Positions 1-9,471 of a stretch of DNA of 64,000 nucleotides are shown here, piece after piece. The position numbers and the translations under genes are program-made. Below the pieces are notes generated by a model. It worked only from the letters and a program-made list of their open reading frames with translations. It ran no database searches and had not been told where the DNA came from. Origin of the DNA: Antedon mediterranea (lineage: Eukaryota > Echinodermata > Crinoidea > Comatulida > Antedonidae); the NCBI RefSeq assembly GCF_964355755.1, contig NC_092672.1, forward strand, positions 14,008,501-14,072,500. Direction: 5' to 3'. Each line of letters begins with the position of its first letter. Position 1 is the first letter of the stretch.

Positions 1-120
1 CACGCGCTTTTTTAAAGCCGATTTTCCACTAGGCAAATTTGTTCGCGCGAATCCAACGTTTCGAAGAGGAAAAAATCGCCAACTCTCTACATGTAAATAG
101 CTGCGACGTTCATGTATTAT

Positions 121-565
121 ATGGACTTTAGTAATTATACAATACAGTGGTTTAAAAGCTACCTTTCTGAAAGATCCCAATTCACAAATGTCAATGATAT
201 GTTATCTGAACGTACGGTCATCAAATGCGGGGTGCCCCAGGGTTCAATCGTCGGCCCTTTGGCTTTCCTTATAATTATATATAAATGATATGCCACATGT
301 TGTTAACAAGTGTAAACTTAGTATGTATGCAGACGACACTATTGTGTATTATGCATCAGAAAATGAAAAGTATCAAACAATAAATATGACCTTATTAGCT
401 GAAGAATAACAAACGAAGTCTTAACATCTTAAAATCAGAATTTATGCTAATAGGATCAAGTCAGAAACTCTCCAAAATTGAAAACAAGGAACGTTCTGTC
501 CACATGCTACAGTAAACTTCTTGGTGTAAATTGATGAAACGCTAAGCTGGAAATACCAAGTTGAA
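121..565 (+). pseudogene. Non-LTR retrotransposon reverse transcriptase fragment
   Basis: Conceptual translation gives WFKSYLSERSQ, then the RT motif CGVPQGSIVGPL (about 226-261) and, after a one-base frameshift near 280-290, the catalytic box YADDT (325-339). Further on come FMLIGSSQKLSK and, after another break, LGV..IDETLSWKYQ. This order is that of CR1/L2/Jockey-type LINE reverse transcriptases. Frameshifts and in-frame stops show that it is dead. It stops exactly where the first tRNA-Leu fragment begins (about 564-566). Bases 1-120 show nothing I recognise. Confidence 0.8.
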
Positions 566-623
566 GCGCTGGTTTTAAGCACCAATCATTTCGATGGCGT
601 GGGTTAAAATCCCACAGCTGCCA
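564..623 (+). pseudogene. 5'-truncated tRNA-Leu at the array's left edge
   Basis: It keeps the anticodon arm (GCGCTGGTTTTAAGC), the variable arm and a mutated T arm (GGGTTAAAATCCC), ending CAGCTGCCA. The first 24 or so tRNA bases are replaced by LINE sequence. Confidence 0.8.
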
Positions 624-731
624 ATATTCATTTACCGGATCACTTGGCCTACATAACGTAATAATGATATAATGTAAATATTCATGAGAAATACCGAAAC
701 CATTTTTCTAACTAATTGGGACAACATTCAA

Positions 732-813
732 GGTAGCGTAGACGAGCGGTCTAAGGCGCTGGTCTTAGGCACAAGTCATTTCGATGGCGTGGGTTCGAAT
801 CCCACCGCTGCCA
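732..813 (+). tRNA. tRNA-Leu(UAG) copy 1
   Basis: Loop CTTAGGC. The A box is altered (TAGACGAGCGG) and one anticodon-stem pair is broken (CTGGT/ACAAG). Probably weak or dead. Confidence 0.6.
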
Positions 814-914
814 TGTTCTTTTTACCGGCTCATTCATAACGAACAAATGATATAATGTAAAAATTCATTAGAAATACCGAAACCATTTTTCTAAATAAAT
901 TTACCAAATTGCAA

Positions 915-996
915 GGTAGCGTGGCCGAGCGGTCTAAGGCGCTGGTTTTAGGCACCAGTCATTTCGATGGCGTGGGTTCGAATCCCACCGCTGCCA
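915..996 (+). tRNA. tRNA-Leu(UAG) copy 2
   Basis: Matches the UAG consensus throughout; TTTT follows. Confidence 0.93.
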
Positions 997-1098
997 ATAT
1001 TCTTTTACCGGCTTATTACCTAACGTACAAATGATATATTGTAAAATTTCATAAGAAATACCTCAACCATTTGTCTAACTAAATGTGACAACATTCAA

Positions 1099-1180
1099 GG
1101 TAGCGTGGCCGAGCGGTCTAAGGCGGTGATTTAAGGCACCAGTCATTTCGATGGTGTGGGTTCGAATCACACCGCAGCCA
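1099..1180 (+). tRNA. tRNA-Leu(AAG) copy 3, degenerate
   Basis: The anticodon stem is spoiled (GTGAT against ACCAG), there is one T-stem mismatch (GTGGG/CACAC), and the acceptor ends GCAGCC. Likely non-functional. Confidence 0.5.
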
Positions 1181-1282
1181 ATATTCTTTTACCGGCTCAC
1201 TACATAACGTACAAATGATATAATGTAAAAAATCATTAGAAATACAGAAACCATTTTTCTAACTAAATTTACCAACATTTAA

Positions 1283-1364
1283 GGTAGCGTGGCCGACCGG
1301 TCTAAGGCGCTGGTTTTAGGCACCAGTCATTTCGATGGCGTGGGTTCGAATCCCACCGCTGCCA
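1283..1364 (+). tRNA. tRNA-Leu(UAG) copy 4
   Basis: D loop GACCGG instead of GAGCGG. The following terminator is mutated to CTCTTA, so there is no TTTT run close by. Confidence 0.75.
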
Positions 1365-1455
1365 ATATTCTCTTACAGGCTCATTACCTAACGTACAAAT
1401 GATATATTGTAAAATTTCATGAGAATTACCTAAACCATTTTCTAACAAAATTCAA

Positions 1456-1537
1456 GGTAGCGTGGCTGAGCGGTCTAAGGCGCTGGTTTAAGGCACCAGT
1501 CATTTCGATGGAGTGGGTTCGTATCACACCGCTGCCA
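1456..1537 (+). tRNA. tRNA-Leu(AAG) copy 5
   Basis: GGCTGAGCGG in the D arm; T loop TTCGTAT with a CACAC 3' strand (one mismatch). The spacer before it is 11 nt shorter than usual. Confidence 0.7.
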
Positions 1538-1639
1538 AAATTCTTTTACCGGCTCACCACATAACGTACAAATGATATAATGTAAAAAGTCATTAGCAAT
1601 ACCGAAACCTTTTTTCTAACTAAATGTGACAACATTCAA

Positions 1640-1721
1640 GGTAGCGTGGCCGAGCGGTCTAAGGCGCTGGTTTAAGGCACCAGTCATTTCGATGGCGTGG
1701 GTTCGAATCCCACCGCTGCCA
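1640..1721 (+). tRNA. tRNA-Leu(AAG) copy 6
   Basis: AAG consensus; all stems pair. Confidence 0.93.
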
Positions 1722-1823
1722 ATATTCTTTTACCGGCTAACTACATAACGTACAAATGATATAATGTAAAAATTCATTAGAAATACCGAAACCTTTTTTG
1801 TAAATAAATGTGACAACATTCAA

Positions 1824-1905
1824 GGTAGCGTGGCCGAGCGGTCTAAGGCGCTGGCTTAAGGCACCAGTCATTTCGATGGCGTGTGTTCGAATCCCACCGC
1901 TGCCA
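1824..1905 (+). tRNA. tRNA-Leu(AAG) copy 7
   Basis: CTGGC opens the last anticodon-stem pair; the T stem is GTGTG (one mismatch). Confidence 0.75.
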
Positions 1906-2007
1906 ATATTCTTTTACCGGCTAACTACATAACGTACAAATGATATAATGTAAAAATTCATTAGAAATACCGAAACCATTTTTCTAACTAAATGTGACAA
2001 CATTCAA

Positions 2008-2089
2008 GGTAGCGTGGCCGAGCGGTCTAAGGCGTTGGTTTTAGGCACCAGTCATTTCGATGGCGTGGGTTCGAATCCCACAGCTGCCA
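2008..2089 (+). tRNA. tRNA-Leu(UAG) copy 8
   Basis: Stem TTGGT gives a T-G pair at 27-43; CACAGCTGCC breaks the last acceptor pair. Confidence 0.8.
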
Positions 2090-2191
2090 ATATTCTTTTA
2101 CCGGCTAACTACATAACGTACAAATGATATAATGTAAAAATTCATTAGAAATACCGAAACATTTTTTCTAAATAAATGTGACAACATTCAA

Positions 2192-2273
2192 GGTAGCGTG
2201 GCCGAGCGGTCTAAGGCGCTGGTTAAAGGCACCAGTCATTTCAATGGCGTAGGTTCGAATCCCACCGCTGCCA
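2192..2273 (+). tRNA. tRNA-Leu(AAG) copy 9
   Basis: The anticodon loop is TAAAGGC, so U33 is replaced by A, which should harm decoding. T stem GTAGG has one mismatch. Confidence 0.7.
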
Positions 2274-2374
2274 ATATGGTTTTACCAGCTCAAACATAAC
2301 GTACAAATGATATAATGTAAAAATTCATTAGAAATACCGAAACCTTTTTTCTAACTAAATGTGACAACATTCAA

Positions 2375-2456
2375 GGTAGCATGGCCGAGCGGTCTAAGGC
2401 GCTGGTTTAAGGCACCAGTCATTTCGATGGCGTGGGTTCGAATCCCACCGCTGCCA
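2375..2456 (+). tRNA. tRNA-Leu(AAG) copy 10
   Basis: GGTAGCA breaks acceptor pair 7-66. The terminator is reduced to TTT (TTCTTTGACC). Confidence 0.78.
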
Positions 2457-2558
2457 ATATTCTTTGACCGGCTAACTACATAACGTACAAATGATATAAT
2501 GTAAAAATTCATTAGAAATACCGAAATATTTTTTCTAAATAAATGTGACAACATTCAA

Positions 2559-2640
2559 GGTAGCGTGGCCGAGCGGTCTAAGGCGCTGGCTTAAGGCACC
2601 AGTCATTTCGATGGCGTGTGTTCGAATCCCACCGCTGCCA
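2559..2640 (+). tRNA. tRNA-Leu(AAG) copy 11
   Basis: CTGGC and GTGTG changes as in copy 7. The next spacer reads CGTAAAAATG. Confidence 0.75.
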
Positions 2641-2742
2641 ATATTCTTTTACCGGCTAACTACATAACGTAAAAATGATATAATGTAAAAATTCATTAGA
2701 AATACCGAAACCATTTTTCTAACTAAATTTGCCAACATTTAA

Positions 2743-2824
2743 GGTAGCGTGGACGAGCGGTCTAAGGCGCTGGTTTTAGGGACCAGTCATTTCGATGGCG
2801 TGGGTTCGAATCCCACCGCTGCCA
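2743..2824 (+). tRNA. tRNA-Leu(UAG) copy 12
   Basis: GTGGACGAGCGG in the A box; loop TTTAGGG. Confidence 0.8.
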
Positions 2825-2926
2825 ATATTCTTTTACCGGCTCACTACATAACGTACAAATGATATAATGTCAAAAATCATGAGAATTACCGAAACCATTT
2901 TTCTAACTAAATTTACCAACATTTAA

Positions 2927-3008
2927 GGTAGCGTGGCCGAGCGGTCAAAGGCGTTGGTTTTAGGCACCAGTCATTTCGATGGCGTGGGTTCGAATCCCAC
3001 CGCTGCCA
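2927..3008 (+). tRNA. tRNA-Leu(UAG) copy 13
   Basis: D loop GGTCAAAGGC and stem TTGGT mark a recurrent sub-family. Confidence 0.87.
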
Positions 3009-3110
3009 ATATTCTTTTACCGGCTAACTACATAACGTACAAATGATATAATGTAAAAATTCATTAGAAATACCGTAACCTTTTTTCTAAATAAATGTGA
3101 CAACATTCGA

Positions 3111-3192
3111 GGTAGCGTGGCCGAGCGGTCTAAGGCGCTGGTTTAAGACACCAGTCATTTCGATGGCGTGGGTTCGAATCCCACCGCTGCCA
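3111..3192 (+). tRNA. tRNA-Leu(AAG) copy 14
   Basis: Loop TTAAGAC (G37 kept, position 38 variant region GAC); otherwise consensus. Confidence 0.87.
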
Positions 3193-3294
3193 ATTTGGTT
3201 TTACCGGCTAACTACATAACGTACAAATGATATAATGTAAAAATTCATTAGAAATACCGAAACCATTTTTCTAACTAAATTTACCAACATTTAA

Positions 3295-3376
3295 GGTAGC
3301 GTGGCCGAGCGGTCTAAGGCGCTGGTTTTAGGGACCAGTCATTTCGATGGCGTGGGTTCGAATCCCACCGCTGCCA
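3295..3376 (+). tRNA. tRNA-Leu(UAG) copy 15
   Basis: Loop TTTAGGG; stems intact. Confidence 0.9.
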
Positions 3377-3478
3377 ATATTCTTTTACCGGCTCACTACA
3401 TAACGTACAAATAATATAATGTAAAAAATCATGAGAATTACCGAAACCATTTTTCTAACTAAATTTACCAACATTTAA

Positions 3479-3560
3479 GGTAGCGTGGCCGAGCGGTCAA
3501 AGGCGTTGGTTTTAGGCACCAGTCATTTCGATGGCGTGGGTTCGAATCCCACCGCTGCCA
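3479..3560 (+). tRNA. tRNA-Leu(UAG) copy 16
   Basis: GGTCAAAGGC sub-family, same gene body as copy 13. Confidence 0.87.
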
Positions 3561-3662
3561 ATATTCTTTTACCGGCTAACTACATAACGTACAAATGATA
3601 TAATGTAAAAATTCATTAGAAATACCGTAACCTTTTTTCTAAATAAATGTGACAACATTCGA

Positions 3663-3744
3663 GGTAGCGTGGCCGAGCGGTCTAAGGCGCTGGTTTTAGG
3701 CACCAGTCATTTCGATGGCGTGGGTTCGAATCCCACCGCTGCCA
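3663..3744 (+). tRNA. tRNA-Leu(UAG) copy 17
   Basis: UAG consensus; preceded by ATTCGA. Confidence 0.93.
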
Positions 3745-3846
3745 ATTTGGTTTTACCGGCTAACTACATAACGTACAAATGATATAATGTAAAAATTCAT
3801 TAGAAATACCGAAACCTTTTTTCTAAATAAATGTGACAACATTCAA

Positions 3847-3928
3847 GGTAGCGTGGCCGAGCGGTCTAAGGCGTTGGTTTTAGGCACCAGTCATTTCGAT
3901 GGCGTGGGTTCGAATCCCACCGCTGCCA
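3847..3928 (+). tRNA. tRNA-Leu(UAG) copy 18
   Basis: Consensus apart from stem TTGGT. Confidence 0.91.
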
Positions 3929-4030
3929 ATATTCTTTTACCGGCTAACTTCATAACGTACAAATGATATAATGTAAAAATTCATTAGAAATACCGAAACC
4001 TTTTTTCTAAATAAATCTGACAACATTCAA

Positions 4031-4112
4031 GGTAACGTGGCCGAGCGGTCTAAGCCGCTGGTTTAAGGTACCAGTCATTTCGATGGCGTGGGTTCGAATC
4101 CCACCGCTGCCA
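4031..4112 (+). tRNA. tRNA-Leu(AAG) copy 19
   Basis: GGTAACG gives one acceptor mismatch; TAAGCCGC in the D arm; loop TTAAGGT. Confidence 0.75.
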
Positions 4113-4214
4113 ATAGGGTTTTACCGGCTCAAAACATAACGTACAAATGATATAATGTAAAAATTCATTAGAAATACCGAAACCTTTTTTCTAAATAAAT
4201 GTGACAACATTCAA

Positions 4215-4296
4215 GGTAGCGTGGCCGAGCGGTTTAAGGCGTTGGTTTTAGGCACCAGTCATTTCGATGGCGTGGGTTCGAATCCCACCGCTGCCA
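4215..4296 (+). tRNA. tRNA-Leu(UAG) copy 20
   Basis: GGTTTAAGGC in the D loop; TTGGT stem. Confidence 0.89.
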
Positions 4297-4398
4297 ATAT
4301 TCTTTTACCGGCTAACTTCATAACGTACAAATGATATAATGTAAAAATTCATTAGAAATACCGAAACCTTTTTTCTAAATAAATGTGACAACATTCAA

Positions 4399-4480
4399 GG
4401 TAACGTGGCCGAGCGGTCTAAGGCGCTGGTTTAAGGTACCAGTCATTTCGATGGCGTGGGTTCGAATCCCACCGCTGCCA
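4399..4480 (+). tRNA. tRNA-Leu(AAG) copy 21
   Basis: As copy 19 but with the normal TAAGGCGC; GGTAACG acceptor change kept. Confidence 0.78.
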
Positions 4481-4582
4481 ATAGGGTTTTACCGGCTCAA
4501 AACATAACGTACAAATGATATAATGTAAAAATTCATTAGAAATACCGAAACCTTTTTTCTAAATAAATGTGACAACATTCAA

Positions 4583-4664
4583 GGTAGCGTGGCCGAGCGG
4601 TTTAAGGCGTTGGTTTTAGGCACCAGTCATTTCGATGGCGTGGGTTCGAATCCCACCGCTGCCA
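4583..4664 (+). tRNA. tRNA-Leu(UAG) copy 22
   Basis: Same gene body as copy 20 (368 bp upstream); copies 19-22 form a two-unit repeat. Confidence 0.89.
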
Positions 4665-4766
4665 ATATTCTTTTACCGGCTAACTACATAACGTACAAAT
4701 GATATAATGTAAAAATTCATTAGAAATACCGAAACCTTTTTTCTAAATAAATGTGACAACATTCAA

Positions 4767-4848
4767 GGTAGCGTGGCCGAGCGGTCTAAGGCGCTGGTTT
4801 AAGGCACCAGTCGTTTCAATGGCGTAGGTTCGAATCCCACCGCTGCCA
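4767..4848 (+). tRNA. tRNA-Leu(AAG) copy 23
   Basis: Variable arm TCGTTTCAATGGC and T stem GTAGG (one mismatch). Confidence 0.8.
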
Positions 4849-4950
4849 ATATGGTTTTACCAGCTCAAAACATAACGTACAAATGATATAATGTAAAAAT
4901 TCATTAGAAATACCGAAACCTTTTTTCTAAATAAATGTGACAACATGCAA

Positions 4951-5014
4951 GGTAGCGTGGCCGAGCGGTCTAAGGCGCTGGTTTAAGGCGTAGGTTCGAA
5001 TCCCACCGCTGCCA
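4951..5014 (+). pseudogene. tRNA-Leu copy 24, 18-nt internal deletion
   Basis: Only 64 nt. The 3' half of the anticodon arm and most of the variable arm are missing (GTTTAAGGCGTAGG), so it cannot fold as a tRNA. Confidence 0.9.
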
Positions 5015-5084
5015 ATATGGTTTTACCAGCTCAAAACATAACGTACAAATGATATAATGTAAAAATTCATTAGAAATACCGAAA

Positions 5085-5394
5085 TAATAATAATAATAAT
5101 ACCACATTTATATAGCGCCCTTTTCATGAGTAATCATGCTCAAAGGCGCTTTACAAGGATTATTACCCCAGTATTTTTTGGGATCAAACACGTATGGAAA
5201 CATACTCCCATAATGCAGCCGGTAACCAGCGCAAAGTTGTGTCTAGATCTAACTGGGTACCCATTTATACACCTGGGTGGAGAGAGGCAACGTAAGTAAA
5301 GTATCTTGCCTACGGATACAAGCAATGCGGCGAGAGTTGGATTCGAACCTAGGTCTGACGATCGGTAGTCCAACGTCCAACACACTGCGCCACA
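5085..5394 (-). mobile_element. tRNA-derived SINE, copy 1
   Basis: Read on the minus strand, the head is tRNA-like (A-box-like TGGCGCAGTGTGTTGG, B box GGTTCGAATCC). The body is about 200 bp, and the tail GGGCGCTATATAAATG ends in (ATT)n, a form typical of L2/CR1-tailed SINEs. A CGAAA duplication flanks it (5080-5084 and 5395-5399), splitting the spacer word ACCGAAACC. The open frame across it and its flank is not a gene. Confidence 0.85.
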
Positions 5395-5431
5395 CGAAAC
5401 CTTTTTTCTAAATAAATGTGACAACATGCAA

Positions 5432-5500
5432 GGTAGCGTGGCCGAGCGGTTTTAGGCAGCAGTCATTTCGATGGCGTGGGTTCGAATCCCACCGCTGCCA
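5432..5500 (+). pseudogene. tRNA-Leu copy 25, 13-nt deletion
   Basis: 69 nt. It lacks the 3' part of the D arm and the 5' anticodon stem (GAGCGGTTTTAGGCAGCAG). The same allele follows every SINE copy. Confidence 0.9.
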
Positions 5501-5602
5501 ATAGGGTTTTACCGGCTCAAAACATAACGTACAAATTATATAATGTAAAAATTCATTAGAAATACCGAAACCATTTTTCTAAATAAATTTACCAACATTC
5601 GA

Positions 5603-5684
5603 GGTAGCGTGGCCGAGCGGTCTAAGGCGCTGGTTTAAGGCACCAGTCATTTCGATGGCGTGGGTTCGAATCCCACCGCTGCCA
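5603..5684 (+). tRNA. tRNA-Leu(AAG) copy 26
   Basis: AAG consensus. Confidence 0.93.
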
Positions 5685-5786
5685 ATTTGGTTTTACCGGC
5701 TAACTACATAACGTACAAATGATATAATGTAAAAATTCATTAGAAATACCGAAACCATTTTTCTAACTAAATTTACCAACATTTAA

Positions 5787-5867
5787 GGTAGCGTGGCCGA
5801 GCGGTCTAAGGCGCTGGTTTTAGGGACCAGTCATTTCGATGGCGTGGGTTCGAATCCCACCGCTGCA
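5787..5867 (+). tRNA. tRNA-Leu(UAG) copy 27, 81 nt
   Basis: The 3' end is GCTGCA: one acceptor C is lost, so pairing with GG at the 5' end is shortened. Loop TTTAGGG. Confidence 0.65.
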
Positions 5868-5969
5868 ATATTCTTTTACCGGCTCACTACATAACGTACA
5901 AATAATATAATGTAAAAAATCATGAGAATTACCGAAACCATTTTTCTAACTAAATTTACCAACATTTAA

Positions 5970-6051
5970 GGTAGCGTGGCCGAGCGGTCAAAGGCGTTGG
6001 TTTTAGGCACCAGTCATTTCGATGGCGTGGGTTCGAATCCCACCGCTGCCA
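5970..6051 (+). tRNA. tRNA-Leu(UAG) copy 28
   Basis: GGTCAAAGGC sub-family. The terminator is weakened to TTCGTTTACC. Confidence 0.84.
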
Positions 6052-6153
6052 ATATTCGTTTACCGGCTAACTACATAACGTACAAATGATATAATGTAAA
6101 AATTCATTAGAAATACCGTAACCTTTTTTCTAAATAAATGTGACAACATTCGA

Positions 6154-6235
6154 GGTAGCGTGGCCGAGCGGTCTAAGGCGCTGGTTTTAGGCACCAGTCA
6201 TTTCGATGGCGTGGGTTCGAATCCCACCGCTGCCA
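6154..6235 (+). tRNA. tRNA-Leu(UAG) copy 29
   Basis: UAG consensus. Confidence 0.93.
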
Positions 6236-6337
6236 ATATTCTTTTACCGGCTAACTACATAACGTACAAATGATATAATGTAAAAATTCATTAGAAATAC
6301 CGAAACCTTTTTTCTAAATAAATGTGACAACATTCAA

Positions 6338-6419
6338 GGTAGCGTGGCCGAGCGGTCTAAGGCGCTGGTTTAAGGCACCAGTCGTTTCAATGGCGTAGGT
6401 TCGAATCCCACCGCTGCCA
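6338..6419 (+). tRNA. tRNA-Leu(AAG) copy 30
   Basis: Same variable and T arms as copy 23; lies just upstream of SINE copy 2. Confidence 0.8.
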
Positions 6420-6489
6420 ATATGGTTTTACCAGCTCAAAACATAACGTACAAATGATATAATGTAAAAATTCATTAGAAATACCGAAA

Positions 6490-6799
6490 TAATAATAATA
6501 ATAATACCACATTTATATAGCGCCCTTTTCATGAGTAATCTTGCTCAAAGGCGCTTTACAAGGATTATTACCCCAGTATTTTTTGGGATCAAACACGTAT
6601 GGAAACATACTCCCATAATGCAGCCGGTAACCAGCGCAAAGTTGTGTCTAGATCTAACTGGGTACCCATTTATACACCTGGGTGGAGAGAGGCAACGTAA
6701 GTAAAGTATCTTGCCTACGGATACAAGCAATGCGGCGAGAGTTGGATTCGAACCTAGGTCTGACGATCGGTAGTCCAACGTCCAACACACTGCGCCACA
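6490..6799 (-). mobile_element. tRNA-derived SINE, copy 2
   Basis: Same junctions and CGAAA flanks as copy 1, 1,405 bp away. Distinguished by AATCTTGCTC where most copies have AATCATGCTC. Confidence 0.85.
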
Positions 6800-6836
6800 C
6801 GAAACCTTTTTTCTAAATAAATGTGACAACATGCAA

Positions 6837-6905
6837 GGTAGCGTGGCCGAGCGGTTTTAGGCAGCAGTCATTTCGATGGCGTGGGTTCGAATCCCACCGC
6901 TGCCA
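6837..6905 (+). pseudogene. tRNA-Leu copy 31, 13-nt deletion
   Basis: 69-nt allele as copy 25. Confidence 0.9.
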
Positions 6906-7007
6906 ATAGGGTTTTACCGGCTCAAAACATAACGTACAAATGATATAATGTAAAAATTCATTAGAAATACCGAAACCATTTTTCTAAATAAATTTACCAA
7001 CATTCGA

Positions 7008-7089
7008 GGTAGCGTGGCCGAGCGGTCTAAGGCGCTGGTTTAAGGCACCAGTCATTTCGATGGCGTGGGTTCGAATCCCACCGCTGCCA
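7008..7089 (+). tRNA. tRNA-Leu(AAG) copy 32
   Basis: AAG consensus, duplicate of copy 26. Confidence 0.93.
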
Positions 7090-7191
7090 ATTTGGTTTTA
7101 CCGGCTAACTACATAACGTACAAATGATATAATGTAAAAATTCATTAGAAATACCGAAACCATTTTTCTAACTAAATTTACCAACATTTAA

Positions 7192-7273
7192 GGTAGCGTG
7201 GCCGAGCGGTCTAAGGCGCTGGTTTTAGGGACCAGTCATTTCGATGGCGTGGGTTCGAATCCCACCGCTGCCA
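7192..7273 (+). tRNA. tRNA-Leu(UAG) copy 33
   Basis: Duplicate of copy 27 but with the full GCTGCCA end; loop TTTAGGG. Confidence 0.9.
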
Positions 7274-7375
7274 ATATTCTTTTACCGGCTCACTACATAA
7301 CGTACAAATAATATAATGTAAAAAATCATGAGAATTACCGAAACCATTTTTCTAACTAAATTTACCAACATTTAA

Positions 7376-7457
7376 GGTAGCGTGGCCGAGCGGTCAAAGG
7401 CGTTGGTTTTAGGCACCAGTCATTTCGATGGCGTGGGTTCGAATCCCACCGCTGCCA
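7376..7457 (+). tRNA. tRNA-Leu(UAG) copy 34
   Basis: GGTCAAAGGC sub-family with a full TTTT terminator. Confidence 0.87.
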
Positions 7458-7559
7458 ATATTCTTTTACCGGCTAACTACATAACGTACAAATGATATAA
7501 TGTAAAAATTCATTAGAAATACCGTAACCTTTTTTCTAAATAAATGTGACAACATTCGA

Positions 7560-7641
7560 GGTAGCGTGGCCGAGCGGTCTAAGGCGCTGGTTTTAGGCAC
7601 CAGTCATTTCGATGGCGTGGGTTCGAATCCCACCGCTGCCA
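7560..7641 (+). tRNA. tRNA-Leu(UAG) copy 35
   Basis: UAG consensus. Confidence 0.93.
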
Positions 7642-7743
7642 ATTTGGTTTTACCGGCTAACTACATAACGTACAAATGATATAATGTAAAAATTCATTAG
7701 AAATACCGAAACCTTTTTTCTAAATAAATGTGACAACATTCAA

Positions 7744-7825
7744 GGTAGCGTGGCCGAGCGGTCTAAGGCGTTGGTTTTAGGCACCAGTCATTTCGATGGC
7801 GTGGGTTCGAATCCCACCGCTGCCA
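7744..7825 (+). tRNA. tRNA-Leu(UAG) copy 36
   Basis: TTGGT stem; followed by a longer T run (ATTTTTTTACC). Confidence 0.91.
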
Positions 7826-7927
7826 ATATTTTTTTACCGGCTAACTTCATAACGTACAAATGATATAATGTAAAAATTCATTAGAAATACCGAAACCTTT
7901 TTTCTAAATAAATGTGACAACATTCAA

Positions 7928-8009
7928 GGTAACGTGGCCGAGCGGTCTAAGGCGCTGGTTTAAGGTACCAGTCATTTCAATGGCGTAGGTTCGAATCCCA
8001 CCGCTGCCA
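7928..8009 (+). tRNA. tRNA-Leu(AAG) copy 37
   Basis: GGTAACG acceptor change, loop TTAAGGT and T stem GTAGG: three departures. Confidence 0.68.
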
Positions 8010-8069
8010 ATATGGTTTTACCAGCTCAAAACATAACGTACAATTCTAAATAAATGTGACAACATGCAA

Positions 8070-8151
8070 GGTAGCGTGGCCGAGCGGTCTAAGGCGCTGG
8101 TTTAAGGCACCAGTCATTTCGATGGCGTGGGTTCGAATCCCACCGCTGCCA
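8070..8151 (+). tRNA. tRNA-Leu(AAG) copy 38
   Basis: AAG consensus, but the spacer before it is cut to 60 nt (ACGTACAATTCTAAAT). Confidence 0.92.
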
Positions 8152-8253
8152 ATAGGGTTTTACCGGCTCAAAACATAACGTACAAATGATATAATGTAAA
8201 AATTCATTAGAAATACCGAAACCTTTTTTCTAAATAAATGTGACAACATTCAA

Positions 8254-8335
8254 GGTAGCGTGGCCGAGTGGTTTAAGGCGTTGGTTTTAGGCACCAGTCA
8301 TTTCGATGGCGTGGGTTCGAATCCCACCGCTGCCA
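8254..8335 (+). tRNA. tRNA-Leu(UAG) copy 39
   Basis: GAGTGGTTTAAGG in the D arm; TTGGT stem. Confidence 0.86.
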
Positions 8336-8433
8336 ATATTCTTTTACCGGCTTCATAACGTACAAATGATATAATGTAAAAATTCATTAGAAATACCAAA
8401 ACCTTTTTCCTAAATAAATATGACAACATTTAA

Positions 8434-8515
8434 GGTAGCGTGGCCGAGCGGTCTAAGGCACTGGTTTAAGGCACCAGTCAGATCAATGGCGTAGGTTCGA
8501 ATCCCACCGCTGCCA
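8434..8515 (+). tRNA. tRNA-Leu(AAG) copy 40
   Basis: GGCACTGG before the stem; variable arm TCAGATCAATGGC; T stem GTAGG. Confidence 0.75.
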
Positions 8516-8617
8516 ATATGGTTTTACCAGCTCAAAACATAACGTACAAATGATATAATGTAAAAATTCATTAGAAATACCGAAACCTTTTTTCTAAATA
8601 TATGTGACAACATGCAA

Positions 8618-8699
8618 GGTAGCGTGGCCGAGCGGTCTAAGGCGTTGGTTTTAGGCACCAGTCATTTCGATGGCGTGGGTTCGAATCCCACCGCTGCCA
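8618..8699 (+). tRNA. tRNA-Leu(UAG) copy 41
   Basis: TTGGT stem, otherwise consensus. Confidence 0.91.
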
Positions 8700-8801
8700 A
8701 TATTCTTTTACCGGCTAACTACATAACGTACAAATGATATAATGTAAAAATTCATTAGAAATACCGAAACCTTTTTTCTAAATAAATGTGACAACATTCA
8801 A

Positions 8802-8883
8802 GGTAGCGTGGCCGAGCGGTCTAAGGCGCTGGTTTAAGGCACCAGTCGTTTCAATGGCGTAGGTTCGAATCCCACCGCTGCCA
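8802..8883 (+). tRNA. tRNA-Leu(AAG) copy 42
   Basis: Same body as copies 23 and 30; precedes SINE copy 3. Confidence 0.8.
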
Positions 8884-8953
8884 ATATGGTTTTACCAGCT
8901 CAAAACATAACGTACAAATGATATAATGTAAAATTTCATTAGAAATACCGAAA

Positions 8954-9263
8954 TAATAATAATAATAATACCACATTTATATAGCGCCCTTTTCATGAGT
9001 AATCATGCTCAAAGGCGCTTTACAAGGATTATTACCCCAGTATTTTTTGGGATCAAACACGTATGGAAACATACTCCCATAATGCAGCCGGTAACCAGCG
9101 CAAAGTTGTGTCTAGATCTAACTGGGTACCCATTTATACACCTGGGTGGAGAGAGGCAACGTAAGTAAAGTATCTTGCCTACGGATACAAGCAATGCGGC
9201 GAGAGTTGGATTCGAACCTAGGTCTGACGATCGGTAGTCCAACGTCCAACACACTGCGCCACA
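8954..9263 (-). mobile_element. tRNA-derived SINE, copy 3
   Basis: Same insertion junction; its left-hand spacer reads AAAATTTCATTAG. Confidence 0.85.
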
Positions 9264-9300
9264 CGAAACCTTTTTTCTAAATAAATGTGACAACATGCAA

Positions 9301-9369
9301 GGTAGCGTGGCCGAGCGGTTTTAGGCAGCAGTCATTTCGATGGCGTGGGTTCGAATCCCACCGCTGCCA
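9301..9369 (+). pseudogene. tRNA-Leu copy 43, 13-nt deletion
   Basis: 69-nt allele as copy 25. Confidence 0.9.
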
Positions 9370-9471
9370 ATAGGGTTTTACCGGCTCAAAACATAACGTA
9401 CAAATGATATAATGTAAAAATTCATTAGAAATACCGAAACCATTTTTCTAAATAAATTTACCAACATTAAA

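Larger units (their letters stand above)
5085..7641 (+). repeat. 1,405-bp tandem block with SINE
   Basis: 5,085-6,235 repeats as 6,490-7,641: SINE, 69-nt pseudogene, then copies AAG, UAG, UAG, UAG. The match ends in the spacer after copies 29 and 35. Confidence 0.85.

Noticed and set aside
2351-2554. 67-residue minus-strand frame in the array
   Set aside because: Antisense to a tRNA gene and spacer.
5140-5427. 95-residue minus-strand frame repeated seven times across the SINE and its flank
   Set aside because: It runs across the SINE/spacer junction and is conserved only because the array was duplicated; its codons read through the tRNA-like head.
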